The notes under the pieces: model-generated
What the model saw: the letters and a program-made list of their open reading frames with translations, nothing else
What the model was told of the DNA's origin: nothing
Databases searched by the model: none
Shown here: piece by piece, positions 1 to 5,844 of the stretch
Numbering within the stretch: position 1 is the stretch's first letter
How the letters are laid out: every line of letters starts with the position of its first letter
From: JBJXFK01 sp046155505
Lineage (GTDB): Bacteria > Planctomycetota > Phycisphaerae > UBA1845 > Fen-1342
Length of the DNA stretch: 8,275 bases
Direction: 5' to 3'
NCBI GenBank assembly: GCA_046155505.1
Contig: JBJXFK010000120.1
Coordinates: forward strand, 1 to 8,275
Position numbers and translations under genes: made by a program

Positions 1-1
1 G

Positions 2-106
2 GCCACGGTCTACAACTGGGACCGCGGCGCGGACATCGAACCGACCACTGAACTGGCGAAAGTGATCGTCGACCTGCTGGCCGCCGGGCTGGCCGATGCC
101 ATCTGA
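2..106 (+). CDS. 3' end of an unidentified gene (partial)
   Basis: Only the last 34 codons are visible. The frame is open from base 2 and stops at TGA 104-106. The visible tail contains TVYNWDRGADIEP followed by a hydrophobic, Leu/Ala-rich probable helix ending in LADAI. I do not recognise the family. The next gene starts 24 bases downstream with its own Shine-Dalgarno sequence, in the same direction, so the two may be co-transcribed. Codon use looks like that of the following genes. The real start lies outside the window. Confidence 0.5.
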   Translation, partial: ATVYNWDRGADIEPTTELAKVIVDLLAAGLADAI

Positions 107-130
107 ATCAACATATACCGAGGGATAGCC

Positions 131-451
131 ATGAAAACGACGACCGACCTGCCCCTGACCCAGCGCATCGCCGACGAGCGGCTGCAAGCGCTGCGCGACG
201 GCAACCGCGACTTTCTGAAGCATTGGATTGAACATGAGGCGGCGCTTGCCTCGAGCGACGTCGCCGAGAAGGCCCGCAAGCTGATCCGCGACCTGCAGGA
301 TGCGATCGCCAAGCTCGAAACCGCCGAATCGATCAAGGACGCGGCGCTGGCGGTGAGCTGGCTGCGCAGCGATACCTGGCCCGCGATGCAGCGGTCGATG
401 GACCGGATCGGCACGCTGCGCGAAGCACTGGACGCCGCCGCGAACCAATAG
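131..451 (+). CDS. Hypothetical 106-aa helical protein
   Basis: The ATG at 131 is preceded by GAGGG about 7 bases upstream, which supports this start. The protein has no signal peptide or membrane segment. It is rich in Ala, Leu, Asp, Glu, Arg and Lys with few helix breakers, so it is probably an all-alpha cytoplasmic protein. Residues about 38-72 have a heptad-like charge pattern that could form a short coiled coil, and a WLRSDTW segment lies around residue 77. I do not recognise the family. A GC-rich stem (CCGCCG 452-457 with CGGCGG 465-470) directly follows the stop but has no T-run, so termination there is doubtful. It sits between the partial gene and the HARE-HTH gene, all on the same strand. 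Confidence 0.6.
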   Translation: MKTTTDLPLTQRIADERLQALRDGNRDFLKHWIEHEAALASSDVAEKARKLIRDLQDAIAKLETAESIKDAALAVSWLRSDTWPAMQRSMDRIGTLREALDAAANQ

Positions 452-584
452 CCGCCGAAACGCGCGGCGGTCTGGCCTCCATGACGGGCGCTGCAACATG
501 CCCCACGACGGATCGGCCACCGCCTCGCGTGGCCCGGGCGCTTGAGACCCGGACCTGAAGAGGCAACCACAATAGGAGATTGCC

Positions 585-959
585 ATGTCGAAAAGCGTGA
601 AGAAGAGCAAGTCCAAAGGTGCGAAGACTATGAAGGCCGAAGCGAAGCCCAAGGCCAACCCGACCGTCGAAATCGTCAGCGGCCAGACGGTCGCCAAGGG
701 GAAGGTGCGCGGAAACGACGCCAAGCCTAAGCGGGTCAGCGCGCTGGACGCCGCTGCGCAGGTGCTGCACAAGTCCGGCCAGGCGATGCGCTCGCAGGAG
801 ATGATCGCCGCGATGGCGGAACAGGGCCTTTGGTTCTCCCCCAACGGCAAGATGCCGCACGCCACGCTGTACGCGGCGATCCTGCGCGAGATCAACGAGA
901 AGGGCGGCGAGGCTCGCTTCCGCAAGGTCGAACGCGGGAAGTTCGAATTCAACGCCTGA
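585..959 (+). CDS. HARE-HTH (winged-helix) domain protein with lysine-rich N-terminus
   Basis: This 124-aa protein has two parts. Residues 1-48 are very basic, low-complexity and Lys/Ala/Pro-rich (KSVKKSKSKGAK, KPKANP), probably disordered and suited to nucleic-acid contact. Residues about 49-122 match a HARE-type winged helix: SALDAAAQVLHKSG, then a QEMIAAMAEQGLW helix, then HATLYAAILREI, and a final GKFEF strand. HARE-HTH domains occur in RNA polymerase delta, in eukaryotic HB1/ASXL proteins and fused to restriction enzymes. Stand-alone small versions are frequent in planctomycetes. The acidic tail of RNA polymerase delta is absent, so this is not a delta subunit. The start is fixed by AGGAG 7 bases before the ATG. 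The gene ends just before a good intrinsic terminator. Role as a transcription-associated or DNA-binding factor is inferred from the fold only. Confidence 0.8.
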   Translation: MSKSVKKSKSKGAKTMKAEAKPKANPTVEIVSGQTVAKGKVRGNDAKPKRVSALDAAAQVLHKSGQAMRSQEMIAAMAEQGLWFSPNGKMPHATLYAAILREINEKGGEARFRKVERGKFEFNA

Positions 960-987
960 TCGCGATCACCATCCCTACCGTCCCCGG

Positions 988-1017
988 CACCTCGATCGGA
1001 TGATCGGGGTGTTTCTT
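988..1017 (+). terminator. Intrinsic terminator of the HARE-HTH gene
   Basis: CACCTCGATC (988-997) pairs with GATCGGGGTG (1002-1011) over ten base pairs, with one T-G wobble and the tetraloop GGAT. TTTCTT follows at once (1012-1017). It lies 29 bases after the stop of the HARE-HTH gene and reads correctly only on the plus strand. On the minus strand no T-run follows the stem. Confidence 0.75.
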
Positions 1018-1046
1018 CGGCATGAGACTTTCCCAATCTACATCCG

Positions 1047-1514
1047 CTAGCGCTTCACATCTCTGCTAGAATACCGTTCGAGGTGGTACGTGATGATCCT
1101 CGACCGCTGGCTCGCCGCCGAACGCGCCGCATGGAAGCCGCAGCAGCGGCTCTCACCGCCCTGACCATGTCTCTGCTTCTTACGCCATTCGGCAATCTCG
1201 ACTTCGTATCTTCGCACAGCGACTTCATAATCGGCGTGCTGCTCCCTTAGCGCCCCGACCGCATCGTCGACGAACTGTGCCGCGATCACCGTCGCCCGCT
1301 CGGCCTTGTCGAGTTGCAGCCGCGCGGCTTCCGTCCCCGTCGTCGTGCGCCGATTGGCCAGCCACTCGGCGATCATGCGGTCGTAGCGCTGCTGTGCTTC
1401 GTCTGATCCATAAGCGCCGAGGTAGTGATACTTCCCGTCGAGCATCACTGCCGCTTTGCCGCTGGCCTTGTGCAAACGCAATTTGGGGATCGGCGAATAT
1501 TGCTTACCTTGCAT
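1047..1514 (-). CDS. Integrase-like protein, N-terminal fragment (probably truncated)
   Basis: The first 55 or so residues match the N-terminus of the tyrosine-recombinase-type integrases that are abundant in planctomycetes: IPKLRLHKASGKAAV, then GKYHYLGAYGS, then RYDRMIAEWLANRR. The usual following parts, a SAM-like core-binding domain and a catalytic domain with R...HxxR...Y, are missing. Instead there is a charged helical stretch (QLDKAERATVIAAQ to IAEWRKKQRHGQ), then a Cys/Arg/Ser-rich tail that looks like read-through of non-coding sequence. Full-length relatives are, as I recall, several hundred residues, and this one is 155. I placed the start at ATG 1514 because AGGAG lies 8 bases upstream. 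The TTG at 1532 would put that ribosome site inside the gene. The gene is preceded by a 24-base palindrome. Either this is a remnant, or a small protein that keeps only the N-terminal DNA-binding module. Confidence 0.55.
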   Translation of the reverse strand: MQGKQYSPIPKLRLHKASGKAAVMLDGKYHYLGAYGSDEAQQRYDRMIAEWLANRRTTTGTEAARLQLDKAERATVIAAQFVDDAVGALREQHADYEVAVRRYEVEIAEWRKKQRHGQGGESRCCGFHAARSAASQRSRIITYHLERYSSRDVKR

Positions 1515-1534
1515 TTGACGCACTCCTGTCAAAC

Positions 1535-1558
1535 ACCGGGAGTACTTGTACTCCCGGT
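1535..1558 (-). promoter_or_regulatory. Palindrome A in the leader of the integrase fragment
   Basis: Arm ACCGGGAGTAC (1535-1545) and arm GTACTCCCGGT (1548-1558) are perfectly complementary with a two-base spacer. The palindrome ends 7 bases before the AGGAG of the minus-strand integrase fragment. It could be an operator, a translation-controlling hairpin or a recombinase-binding inverted repeat. There is no T-run on either side, so it is not a terminator. Confidence 0.6.
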
Positions 1559-1632
1559 TTCAACCCGGAATCGTCACTGCTCGGCGTCGGCAGGTTGGCG
1601 CAAGTCGCGCCAGGGGCTGGGCTTGTGGCCAC

Positions 1633-1699
1633 AGCCGATGATGGGAGTTAAACCCATAACCTCGGCTTTACGAAGACGACTTCCGACCTCGCGACATCG
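1633..1699 (-). pseudogene. Degenerate tRNA-like sequence (Thr-CGU type 3' half)
   Basis: Read on the minus strand, the 3' half looks like a tRNA. It has an anticodon-loop-like TTCGTAA (1674-1668), a 3' anticodon strand AGCCG, variable AGGTT, a T-arm ATGGG-TTTAACT-CCCAT (1657-1641) that fits TTYRANY, and an acceptor strand CATCGGC (1640-1634). Upstream, CGATG (1699-1695) can pair with CATCG, and GCGA/TCGT (1692-1689 and 1679-1676) can form a D-stem around a loop containing GG. The 5' strand of the anticodon stem is absent, about five bases short, and the two outer acceptor pairs are mismatched, so it cannot be a working tRNA. It may be an integration scar, a decayed tRNA, or chance similarity. 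Confidence 0.3.
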
Positions 1700-1755
1700 T
1701 GCGACTTTCCCGACGATTTCTCGGGATTCTGTCGCTGTTTCGACAAACCTTGCAC
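1648..1755 (-). CDS. Candidate 35-aa small ORF with duplicated leader
   Basis: GTG at 1755 is preceded by GGGAG with 8 bases of spacing, the same geometry as the integrase fragment. Bases just upstream and the first three codons (start, CAA, GGT) also match that gene, so both proteins begin MQG. The rest (a Gln/Ser/Lys-rich stretch with EKSSGKS, ending FVKPRLWV) has no recognisable domain. It overlaps the degenerate tRNA-like sequence, so translation is uncertain. It may be a decayed copy of the integrase start joined to unrelated sequence. Confidence 0.25.
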   Translation of the reverse strand: MQGLSKQRQNPEKSSGKSHDVARSEVVFVKPRLWV

Positions 1756-1777
1756 GTCTTGCACTCCCGTCAAAAGT

Positions 1778-1802
1778 CCGCAAGTAACGGCGGTACTTGC
1801 GG
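1778..1802 (-). promoter_or_regulatory. Palindrome B in the duplicated leader
   Basis: Arm CCGCAAGTA (1778-1786) pairs perfectly with TACTTGCGG (1794-1802) across a seven-base spacer. It sits about 10 bases upstream of the GGGAG of the 35-aa reading frame, matching the position of palindrome A before the integrase fragment. The two palindromes share only the AGTA core, so the arrangement is conserved more than the sequence. Confidence 0.55.
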
Positions 1803-1983
1803 GGGTAAAGAGTATGGAAGTACATCCGACCGACGCGGTCGCGACACCCCCGACAGGCATCCGTTTTTACCGCAGGTGGTGTACTGCCGTCGCTCGGACG
1901 CCTGGCCAACGTTGATAAGGGCGGGGTTGGGAAAAACCTCAAGGCGACGTTTTCCGGAATCTGCCGCATTTTTCGACAACTGA

Positions 1984-2856
1984 ATGGCTGCGAAATGTCG
2001 CTGCTCGAAGTGGCGGATGGACGAGCGCGGCTTCTCGCCGGTGGATCGAGAGTTGGCGCAGGCGTATGCGTGCGAGGAGAAGATCGCGGACGACGGCTCG
2101 CTGAATCCGTATGTGATGAAGGTCATCGGGGCGTATCCGCTGGATGGTTCGTATCCGTATCACTGCAGCTGGAAGCCGCGCGAGCATGACATCTACAACG
2201 GCGAGACGCAGGACATGTGGTTCAAGGGCCTGGTCGTGGTGAAGGCCTATCCCGACGGCTCGCGCTGCAGCTATTGCTGCGGCTTTACATTTGAAGTGCT
2301 CATGCGGGCGATGAAGCTGCGGAACATCCAGAAGGGGCTCGACCCGGACGACTTCAATGACATGACGTTTCACGATCTGTTCAATCTGCTGCAACTCTGG
2401 TATATCGACGGCGACGGCGACAGCCCGCAGCTGGGCATCGTGCCGTACGGACTAGGTCGGGCGATCACCGACTTTGAGCAGGCGCGGCCCGGCGACTTCC
2501 TCGACTACAGCACGACGCCGCCCGGCGGGCACTCGGCGATCTTCATCGAATGGCTGCGTGATGACGCGGGGAAGATCGTCGGGCTGAAGTATTTCTCCTC
2601 GAACCTATCGGACACGCACGGCATCGGCTTCGGCAGCGGCAAATTCGCCGACGCCAATGTCGGCAAGGGCATCCTTCGCAAATCCCTGCGCCTCGCCCGC
2701 GTCTGCGGCATCGAGAGTTATCGCCCGTTTGACCGCAAAACGATCCCGCATCGAAACGCCTATGCCCCGACACAGCCGGAGCGGGTGATCTACCTGCCTG
2801 CGCTGACCGGTGATCCGACGATACGACCCGCCCAGCCGGGCCAAGGCGATGATTGA
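1984..2856 (+). CDS. NlpC/P60-like cysteine peptidase or amidase fold protein
   Basis: The 290-aa protein has no signal peptide. The core resembles an NlpC/P60 or related papain-like fold. A CCGF motif at residues 98-101 aligns with the CSGF catalytic motif, so Cys98 would be the nucleophile. ARPGDFLDY at 167-175 matches the usual GDLVFF strand, and GGHSAIF at 181-187 supplies the catalytic His183. A polar third residue could lie in the KYFSSN strand near 202-207. Such enzymes cut peptidoglycan peptides or other amide bonds, but the substrate here is unknown. The N-terminal half (residues about 15-85) is unfamiliar, with a Trp/Tyr-rich segment. The start is uncertain: a stop directly precedes ATG 1984 and there is no good Shine-Dalgarno sequence, and ATG 2017 (MDERGFSP) is equally possible. 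The gene converges on the protease block and has no co-directional neighbour. Confidence 0.55.
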   Translation: MAAKCRCSKWRMDERGFSPVDRELAQAYACEEKIADDGSLNPYVMKVIGAYPLDGSYPYHCSWKPREHDIYNGETQDMWFKGLVVVKAYPDGSRCSYCCGFTFEVLMRAMKLRNIQKGLDPDDFNDMTFHDLFNLLQLWYIDGDGDSPQLGIVPYGLGRAITDFEQARPGDFLDYSTTPPGGHSAIFIEWLRDDAGKIVGLKYFSSNLSDTHGIGFGSGKFADANVGKGILRKSLRLARVCGIESYRPFDRKTIPHRNAYAPTQPERVIYLPALTGDPTIRPAQPGQGDD

Positions 2857-3088
2857 ATGATGCTCTGCCATTTTGAGACGATTGCTGCTGCATTACGACC
2901 GCGCTGCCGCCTGAGCGGTGCCCACCGTGTTCCATCGCATCCGACGGTCCGGGTCGATGCAGGCGACCGGGGCCGGCGTCGGGTTGACGCCGTAATCTGT
3001 GGCTTGGCCCGGCCGCGCGGGTCTCGCCGAAGAGCGTCGAAATCGGGAATGTGCTTGGGCGGTCTCGCCGATCGTTCATCCGGGTTGG

Positions 3089-3292
3089 TTATTGCCCGAT
3101 GACAACGCTGCCGGAGGATCCGTTGCGAAGTAGCGTGAGGGGCCGATCAATCAAAACAGATTCGTCGTAGTGGCCCGGTGCAATACGGATCGATCCGCCC
3201 TCGAACGCCGCGAACGGGGCGTTTGCCATGAAGCGCAATGGCTCGGCCTGCGTGCCCAGTTCATATCCGCTGTGCGCGGAATCGACATAGAG
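3089..3292 (-). repeat. Shared C-terminal VIG module, copy 3 (trypsin-like protein)
   Basis: This encodes the last 67 residues. It starts LYVDSAHSGYELG, has GGSIRIAPGHYDES in the middle, and ends GSVVIGQ and stop. Compared with the other two copies it has a two-residue insertion (in the RNGSS area). The middle is close to the first coil of secreted beta-helix domains, where a GG-x-I-x-x-x-x-G-x-Y-x-E pattern is common. Confidence 0.8.
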
Positions 3293-4657
3293 CGGGTCGA
3301 GAAACGTTAGATAAGGACGAAGCAGCGGCTCAACCTGGTCAAGTCGACCGCCGCTGTTCGGTTGCGTAAAGGCACACACTGGATCTTGCGCGATGCAACT
3401 CACAATGGCCTTTACCCTGGACGTGTTGTCACTTTCGAATGCGTGAAAGATTGGGGCGCCATCCGCCCCGGGCTCAAGCCTCCCGTCTTCAATGCATACG
3501 ATGAGGTAGTTGTTCGACGAAAGGCAGACCCCGCTCACGATGCGCACTTCCGACCTGTCGAGATTCCCGCTTTTGACCAAGTTCGCGTAACGCATGTGTG
3601 AGCCAAGCGGATGAAAATAGCAAAAGCCGGGTGAATCGGTGAAGAAAGGCGTGGGCCAGTCATTGGTCGAGACAGGGAGGCGCGTACCCTCCGGGACCGA
3701 ATCGCTGCGGAGTCCGATCAGCGTCACATCGCGAGATACGTCTGAGACGATGACTGTCGCGGCGCGTACCTGCGGAAGCGAAGACAAATCCGGGAGCTCC
3801 CCGTCCGGGCAAGTCGTGCGGTGAAAACCAAATATCGCGATGAAATTGTCAATATTTGCATCTGTTGCGCCGCAGTGAGTCGCCGTGAGGAATACCAGGC
3901 CCGAATTGAATCCGCCGTCCTGTTCAACCAGCGACCCTGTGCATTGGTGGCACTCCGGCCCGTCACAACTCATCCACGTTGCGACCATACGGTAATCCTC
4001 GGCCACGGTATCGCAGTTTGCATCCAGATCGCACGGGGCCGGCTCGGTCCCGCGCGGTTCGATTTCATCGCCCGAGTAACTCGAATCCGTACCGCGCGGC
4101 TCCTCGGCGTTAAACCCGCGATATCCACAAACCAGCCGCGACATTCGCACGGCGGCAACCTCCGAATCGGGATCGCTGTCGGGCGGAATGCGATACTCCA
4201 AGACCATTTCGCTAGCGAAAAGGATCGGCGACCAGAAGGTGCCAGTAGGCGAAGGCTCGCGCAGGAACGGTCCCTTTACGACGTCCGGGCGCAGCGGGTT
4301 ATACGCAATCAGCTCGGCCCCTGACGGTGGATTCCAGTTGTCGATCACGAGCCGAATCCAGAACGCTCCGGGGGCGCGAACGCGAACGGTCCACAACCGC
4401 GAGCCGTCCTCGAGATCGACCGACGTGCCGTCCAGCCGCGAGTCGAGTAGAAATGGTTGGACAATCGCGACGCGGGCAGGTCCGCCGCTTTCGGCGTCTT
4501 CGGCGAGCAGCGTCTGCCTGTCCAGCAATGCTGCCTCGACCATCGGGATTGGGGCGCGGAGCGTGGACAATCCAACTGTCTCCGCCTCACTGTGATGCGC
4601 GACTGCACATTCACACAAAACGGCGACGATAACGATCGATCCGAATGCAGCTTTCAT
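3089..4657 (-). CDS. Secreted trypsin/lysyl-endopeptidase-like protein with Ser-to-Asp active site and C-terminal VIG module
   Basis: A signal peptide spans residues 1-20 (hydrophobic GSIVIVAVL, cleavage near AVA/HH). Residues about 60-160 resemble the pro-region of bacterial lysyl endopeptidase-type proteases (SGAELIAYNP, GTFWSPILFASEMVLEY). The trypsin-like domain, about 225-445, has CTGSLV at 239-244, LTATHCG with His261, DVTLIGL with Asp310, and HPLGSHMRYA at 349-358, typical of this group. The nucleophile motif GxSGxP reads GADGAP at 397-402, with a GAT codon giving Asp399 in place of Ser. If the sequence is right, the protein should not be a normal serine protease. Residues 456-522 form the C-terminal module shared with the two upstream proteases. 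The start is ATG 4657, preceded by GGAGATCAGGGA. It lies 36 bases after the M43 gene and is the last gene of the operon. Confidence 0.8.
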   Translation of the reverse strand: MKAAFGSIVIVAVLCECAVAHHSEAETVGLSTLRAPIPMVEAALLDRQTLLAEDAESGGPARVAIVQPFLLDSRLDGTSVDLEDGSRLWTVRVRAPGAFWIRLVIDNWNPPSGAELIAYNPLRPDVVKGPFLREPSPTGTFWSPILFASEMVLEYRIPPDSDPDSEVAAVRMSRLVCGYRGFNAEEPRGTDSSYSGDEIEPRGTEPAPCDLDANCDTVAEDYRMVATWMSCDGPECHQCTGSLVEQDGGFNSGLVFLTATHCGATDANIDNFIAIFGFHRTTCPDGELPDLSSLPQVRAATVIVSDVSRDVTLIGLRSDSVPEGTRLPVSTNDWPTPFFTDSPGFCYFHPLGSHMRYANLVKSGNLDRSEVRIVSGVCLSSNNYLIVCIEDGRLEPGADGAPIFHAFESDNTSRVKAIVSCIAQDPVCAFTQPNSGGRLDQVEPLLRPYLTFLDPLYVDSAHSGYELGTQAEPLRFMANAPFAAFEGGSIRIAPGHYDESVLIDRPLTLLRNGSSGSVVIGQ

Positions 4658-4693
4658 GATTCCCTGATCTCCGCTGAGTCGCGGGGCGTGCGG

Positions 4694-4891
4694 CTAGTGG
4701 CCGATGACTGCCGAGCCGCGAAACGAATCCAGAATTAACTCGTCGCTCAAAACCAGTGTCTCGCCTGAGTTTCCTGGACGCATAACGACTCGACCTCCCA
4801 TTGAAACATGGTCGCGCGCGGCGTCGAGCGTAGGCCACGGACGCCCGTACGACCCGTCCGACAATCCGGCGTAGCCAAAATCGACCCAGAC
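4694..4891 (-). repeat. Shared C-terminal VIG module, copy 2 (M43 protease)
   Basis: This encodes the last 65 residues, from VWVDFGYAG to GSAVIGH and stop. It aligns without gaps to the subtilisin copy over all 65 positions. Shared positions include W2, V3, D4, F5, Y7, G9, G13, G33, G40, S42, E44, S56, F57, G59, S60 and V62-I63-G64. It also carries a PW/PTLDAARDHV segment typical of beta-helix leading coils. Confidence 0.85.
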
Positions 4892-5839
4892 CACGGTCGG
4901 ATTGCCTAGGTCAAAAAGCGAGGGACGTATGTTCAGCAACGTCGCGAGCGCGCGGGATTTCTGCTGCGGGGTGAAAAAATCGGCGCAGCGACCGACGTAG
5001 GCCATCTGGTTGTGCGTATCAGGCTGAAACGGATCGCCGCAACGCTCCTCCGTCCCCTCGTACTCACATGACGTCCGGTCGACGATCTCGTCGCAATTCG
5101 GATCCGCCGGCGTGTCACATACCTGATCTCCTGCCGATTCACAGTTCGACCCGTCCGGACACTCTTCTCCAAAATAGGTGGCGTGTGTGTGGTGCAGATC
5201 AAAATAGTGTCCGATCTCATGCGCAAAGGTATGGTCGTTTCCGCCTTGCGCGGTGCAGCTTTTCTTGAAAACGATCCCTTGTGTTGGTTGAAAGCTGAAC
5301 GTCGAGACCGCACAAGACACATCTCCAAAAAACAACGTGATCTCGTCCACGAAATAGATGTTGATCGTGTTGGCGATGTTATCCGTCAATCGCAGGAGAT
5401 CCATCTCGAACTCGTTATCGATATGCAAGAAACCGCTATCATCGATGAACCTGGTGGCGCCCCGCTGAAACACGATCATGCCCAACTGCGCCATGCGTTC
5501 GTTCGCGTCCGCAATGGTTTCGTCTATTTCCGCCATACTCAAGTCAGCACCCGTTCCATCCGTTTCGCGAACCACATGAATGGTGAGCGGAATCTGCGGA
5601 ATGAATCGAGGCAGCGGGACGGCGAGGTGGTAAGCTCCGATGCGATGCAGAAACCGCGCCACATCGATGTCTTCCGGATGCATGCGCGTAAGACACCCGT
5701 GGTCGCGTCCGGCTGACGAACCATGCAGAGGCGTAACGGTCGGCTCGCGCAATTTCTGCGCATTCTGCGCGAAGGCGGGCGACGCGACGATCGTCCCGCA
5801 TGCGATGAACGCCACCACAAAATCGAATCGTGTTCTCAC
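4694..5839 (-). CDS. Secreted pappalysin-like (M43) metalloprotease with C-terminal VIG module
   Basis: This is a zinc-dependent metzincin protease. The frame is open to GTG 5848, but I chose GTG 5839: AGAGGTGAT, strongly complementary to the 16S 3' end, lies just upstream, and the product then starts MRTRFD followed by a hydrophobic core and AFA/QNA, a standard signal peptide. With that start, HEIGHYFDLHH at residues 207-217 gives zinc ligands His207, His211 and His217 and catalytic Glu208. The Gly usual at the eighth position is Asp. A Met-turn (HNQMAY, Met279) follows, as do GDQVCDTPADP and several cysteines typical of M43 enzymes. Residues 317-381 are the C-terminal module shared with its neighbours. 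The Shine-Dalgarno sequence overlaps the stop of the upstream mini-gene, which suggests translational coupling. Confidence 0.9.
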   Translation of the reverse strand: MRTRFDFVVAFIACGTIVASPAFAQNAQKLREPTVTPLHGSSAGRDHGCLTRMHPEDIDVARFLHRIGAYHLAVPLPRFIPQIPLTIHVVRETDGTGADLSMAEIDETIADANERMAQLGMIVFQRGATRFIDDSGFLHIDNEFEMDLLRLTDNIANTINIYFVDEITLFFGDVSCAVSTFSFQPTQGIVFKKSCTAQGGNDHTFAHEIGHYFDLHHTHATYFGEECPDGSNCESAGDQVCDTPADPNCDEIVDRTSCEYEGTEERCGDPFQPDTHNQMAYVGRCADFFTPQQKSRALATLLNIRPSLFDLGNPTVVWVDFGYAGLSDGSYGRPWPTLDAARDHVSMGGRVVMRPGNSGETLVLSDELILDSFRGSAVIGH

Positions 5840-5844
5840 GACAA

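Larger units (their letters stand above)
1515..1983. other. Hairpin-rich non-coding region upstream of the integrase fragment
   Basis: About 470 bases lie between the divergent integrase fragment and the NlpC/P60-like gene, with no confident protein gene. It contains, in plus order, a perfect palindrome at 1535-1558, a stem TGGCGC/GCGCCA at 1596-1612, an imperfect stem GGCTG/CAGCC at 1615-1636, a tRNA T-arm-like hairpin at 1641-1657 within a longer degenerate tRNA-like sequence, and a second palindrome at 1778-1802. A 35-codon minus-strand reading frame lies between the last two. I see no clear sigma-70 promoter for the plus-strand gene at 1984. The density of hairpins next to an integrase gene suggests recombination or attachment sites, or a structured leader. 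Confidence 0.5.

Noticed and set aside
534..552. Stem CCGGG/CCCGG upstream of the HARE-HTH gene
   Set aside because: A five-pair GC stem is expected by chance in DNA this GC-rich and has no supporting T-run or conserved partner.
10..860. Long minus-strand open frames opposite the hypothetical and HARE-HTH genes
   Set aside because: They are Arg/Ser/Ala-rich shadows of the plus-strand genes, lack recognisable motifs and have no good ribosome sites, while the plus-strand genes have both.
1093..1164. Plus-strand 23-aa reading frame (MILDRWLAAERAAW...) with GAGGTG upstream of the ATG
   Set aside because: It is antisense to the 3' end of the integrase fragment, very short and matches no motif I know; a possible ribosome site alone is not enough.
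1515..1983. CRISPR array or integron attC array
   Set aside because: There are only two palindromic sites, with different arm sequences and non-uniform spacing, and no repeated spacer-repeat units or conserved attC core sites.
2974..2992. Hairpin CGGCGTC/GACGCCG with loop GGGTT between the convergent genes
   Set aside because: The stem is good, but neither strand has a T-run after it, so I do not call it a terminator for either the NlpC/P60-like gene or the protease operon.
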